Part shown: piece by piece, positions 5,272 through 6,139 of the stretch | Layout: each line of letters begins with the position of its first letter | Numbering within the stretch: position 1 is the first letter of the stretch | NCBI GenBank assembly: GCA_041753575.1 | Contig: JBGSUA010000093.1 | Span: forward strand, 1-6,139 | Reading direction: 5' to 3' | DNA: 6,139 nt | Source: CG2-30-51-40 sp041753575 | Lineage (GTDB): Bacteria > Desulfobacterota > DSM-4660 > Desulfatiglandales > Desulfatiglandaceae | The notes under the pieces: model-generated | The model's database searches: none | What the model saw: the letters and a program-made list of their open reading frames with translations, nothing else | Told to the model about the DNA's origin: nothing | Translations under genes and position numbers: made by a program

Positions 5272-5285
5272 ATAATAGCTATTAT
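5272..5285. promoter_or_regulatory. Perfect 14-base palindrome upstream of the lipoprotein hydrolase
   Basis: ATAATAGCTATTAT reads the same on both strands and lies 59 bases before the hydrolase start. Perfect palindromes of this size near a start codon are typical dimeric regulator sites. It also contains TATAAT/ATTATA-like boxes that could serve as a -10 element on either strand, without a good matching -35. Role inferred from position. Confidence 0.4.
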
Positions 5286-5489
5286 CAGCCTAACTCACCA
5301 GGGTTTTCATGCAATTAAGTTTATGAAGAGCCTAATCATATTAGAAACCACCACCCCACTGGCTGGAGTTTCTACTTTTGAATAAACACCTCCTCATACG
5401 CCGACAAGAAAACGTGGATACTCGACTGCCGATGGGCAACCACGCCCTGAAGCCAGGAAAAATTCAAAAGAAAAATCTCTCAGTACAGA

Positions 5490-5534
5490 GCAGATTACTC
5501 TTGACGGCCGTAGGCCTTACAAAAGCTAGGGACC
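5490..5534 (+). repeat. Diverged direct repeat, copy 2
   Basis: Partner of the repeat at 4339-4384, in the same orientation. This copy has a short stem GGCC-GTA-GGCC at 5507-5517, which the other copy has only in reduced form (GCC-GGA-GGC). It is preceded by a CTCT/AGAG hairpin at 5477-5490. It marks the right border of the segment that contains the lipoprotein hydrolase gene. Confidence 0.65.
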
Positions 5535-5580
5535 GAAAGCCTTCCACTGGCTCTTGAGCCTATCGTATATTGCCGCCGGT

Positions 5581-5640
5581 TGAAAAGTACCCAGAAATGG
5601 CCGGTCAAGAAATGCCCACGAAGAGAATTTGGCGGCAGTA
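5581..5640 (+). mobile_element. Possible remnant of an IS21-type end
   Basis: TGAAAAGTACCCAGAAATGG starts at 5581, and a related block (AAGAAATGCCCA, 5607-5618) follows 25 bases later, matching the first at 8 of 12 positions. IS21-family elements begin with TG and carry repeated GAAAA...CCCA-type blocks at their ends. No istA or istB frame follows, so at most a worn end survives. The assignment is from memory of the family pattern. Confidence 0.3.
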
Positions 5641-6089
5641 CTCCCTGATTCGTGGACGAACCCTTTGGATCCTCCGAAGTGGGATTTAGGTGCTCAATGA
5701 CAACAGTGCCACATTATAGTCCTCCACGCTTTGGGCAAGAGCAGTCGAGCTTTACCAGACAGTGCTCCCATGACAGAAGGGAAGGGAAAGGTTTTTACAC
5801 CCATCCGTGGGGAAACCCTCTCTCTGGACAGCGCAGATCCCCAAAGCTCTACGGGTCGGAGCTCCCGAATTATACAAGAAGATGAATCAAATTGCTAACT
5901 TGTGTGAAGTAGGCAGCAGGGGTAGCGCAACGAGATCGGATAATTTGTAGTGAGTAATATCCTGATGTCCAAACTGATCCGGTGATTCCCGGCATGTGCC
6001 CCCGACTGTACCTCGCAGAAGCGATGGACGAACGGTAAAAAGACCTACAACCTTTCAGGTGTATGGATCTCCGGGAGACACAGATGCGG

Positions 6090-6123
6090 CTCCTTGCTGC
6101 CTACCATCACAGCATGCAAGGAG
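6090..6123 (+). promoter_or_regulatory. Hairpin that masks the ribosome binding site at the right edge
   Basis: CTCCTTGC (6090-6097) pairs perfectly with GCAAGGAG (6116-6123). The stem can continue with TGC/GCA past a single bulged T. The 3' arm contains most of the Shine-Dalgarno AAGGAGG (6118-6124), which sits eight bases before the ATG at 6133. Folding would block ribosome access, so translation of the downstream gene is probably controlled by this RNA structure. Group II introns hold their reverse transcriptase start site in a comparable stem (domain IVa), one possible reading. Confidence 0.55.
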
Positions 6124-6132
6124 GAATATAAC

Positions 6133-6139
6133 ATGTTGG
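6133..6139 (+). CDS. Start of a plus-strand gene, cut by the right edge
   Basis: An ATG follows AAGGAGG by eight bases, an optimal Shine-Dalgarno arrangement. Only ATG TTG and one further base are inside the window, giving Met-Leu, so the product cannot be identified. It would be the only gene on the plus strand here. The structured leader and the masked ribosome site make a group II intron reverse transcriptase one candidate among others. Confidence 0.45.

Larger units (their letters stand above)
5214..6132. other. 919-base region without a convincing complete gene
   Basis: No frame here looks like a recognisable protein. The longest plus-strand frame (5652-5885) has an unnatural composition rich in Ser, Arg, Pro and Gly and no start signal. 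The stretch holds the palindrome at 5272-5285, repeat copy 2 (5490-5534), a possible IS21-type end (5581-5640) and, from about 5840 on, many short hairpins, including AGCTC/GAGCT at 5845-5863 and TCGC-AGAA-GCGA at 6013-6024. The last 250 bases therefore look like a structured RNA leading into the gene that starts at 6133. The region upstream of a group II intron reverse transcriptase gene would look similar, but I found no firm intron 5' end or diagnostic domain. Confidence 0.4.

Noticed and set aside
4339..5534. Integron cassette with attC sites
   Set aside because: The repeats contain CCTAAC-like words on the minus strand but lack paired GTTRRRY and RYYYAAC cores in the correct arrangement, and no such sites follow the other genes.
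5652..5885. A 77-codon plus-strand open frame in the right-hand gap
   Set aside because: No Shine-Dalgarno, no motif, odd composition. The same bases form hairpins and are better read as non-coding.
5640..6139. Firm call of a group II intron
   Set aside because: I could not locate a GTGYG 5' end at a sensible distance or any diagnostic domain, and the encoded protein lies outside the window. It is kept only as a hypothesis.

Overview
The window comes from a Gram-negative bacterium. The evidence is an outer-membrane-type lipoprotein signal, a C-terminal IPTL-CTERM-like sorting signal (a Gram-negative surface-protein signal read by an exosortase) and Shine-Dalgarno sites of the AGGAGG type. 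I cannot name the species. Base composition is moderate, and the mix of genes looks like an accessory region of a proteobacterial or Desulfobacterota-like chromosome. That placement is inference. Every complete or nearly complete gene lies on the minus strand, so the biological reading order runs from right to left. 

From right to left: (1) 6139-5214 holds no convincing complete gene. It ends with a strong ribosome binding site and the first codons of a plus-strand gene cut by the window edge, and that site is masked by a hairpin. It also holds one copy of a diverged direct repeat and a possible IS21-type end. (2) 5213-4395 encodes a lipoprotein alpha/beta hydrolase, bracketed by the two repeat copies (4339-4384 and 5490-5534). 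(3) 4099-3695 encodes the standout: a protein whose central 71 residues match eukaryotic ubiquitin at 64 positions. It is preceded by a signal peptide and followed by an IPTL-CTERM-like tail in place of the diglycine. (4) 3410-2487 encodes a membrane-anchored alpha/beta hydrolase with a complete catalytic triad. (5) 2360-1437 encodes an ADP-ribosylglycohydrolase (DraG/ARH-type). (6) 1410-973 is a decayed toxin-antitoxin module: a good promoter with an internal operator-like repeat, a RelE/HigB-type toxin reduced to its two ends, and an intact XRE antitoxin. (7) 830-111 is the N-terminal part of a NERD nuclease-helicase gene, cut inside its Walker A motif. (8) 135-1 is the end of the element that cut it, with repeated TTATGTAAAG motifs and perhaps the first codons of its own gene. 

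Gaps between genes are mostly 60-300 bases, so one long operon is unlikely. Most units probably have their own promoters. Three consecutive genes (4395-5213, 3695-4099, 2487-3410) all encode exported or membrane-tethered proteins, making the ubiquitin part of an envelope-directed neighbourhood. The broken helicase, the gutted toxin, the dispersed repeats and the element ends mark an actively rearranging region. The ubiquitin lacks the C-terminal diglycine needed for conjugation, and no E1, E2, E3 or deubiquitinase gene is visible here. Any role as a binding domain, decoy or surface-displayed mimic is speculation.
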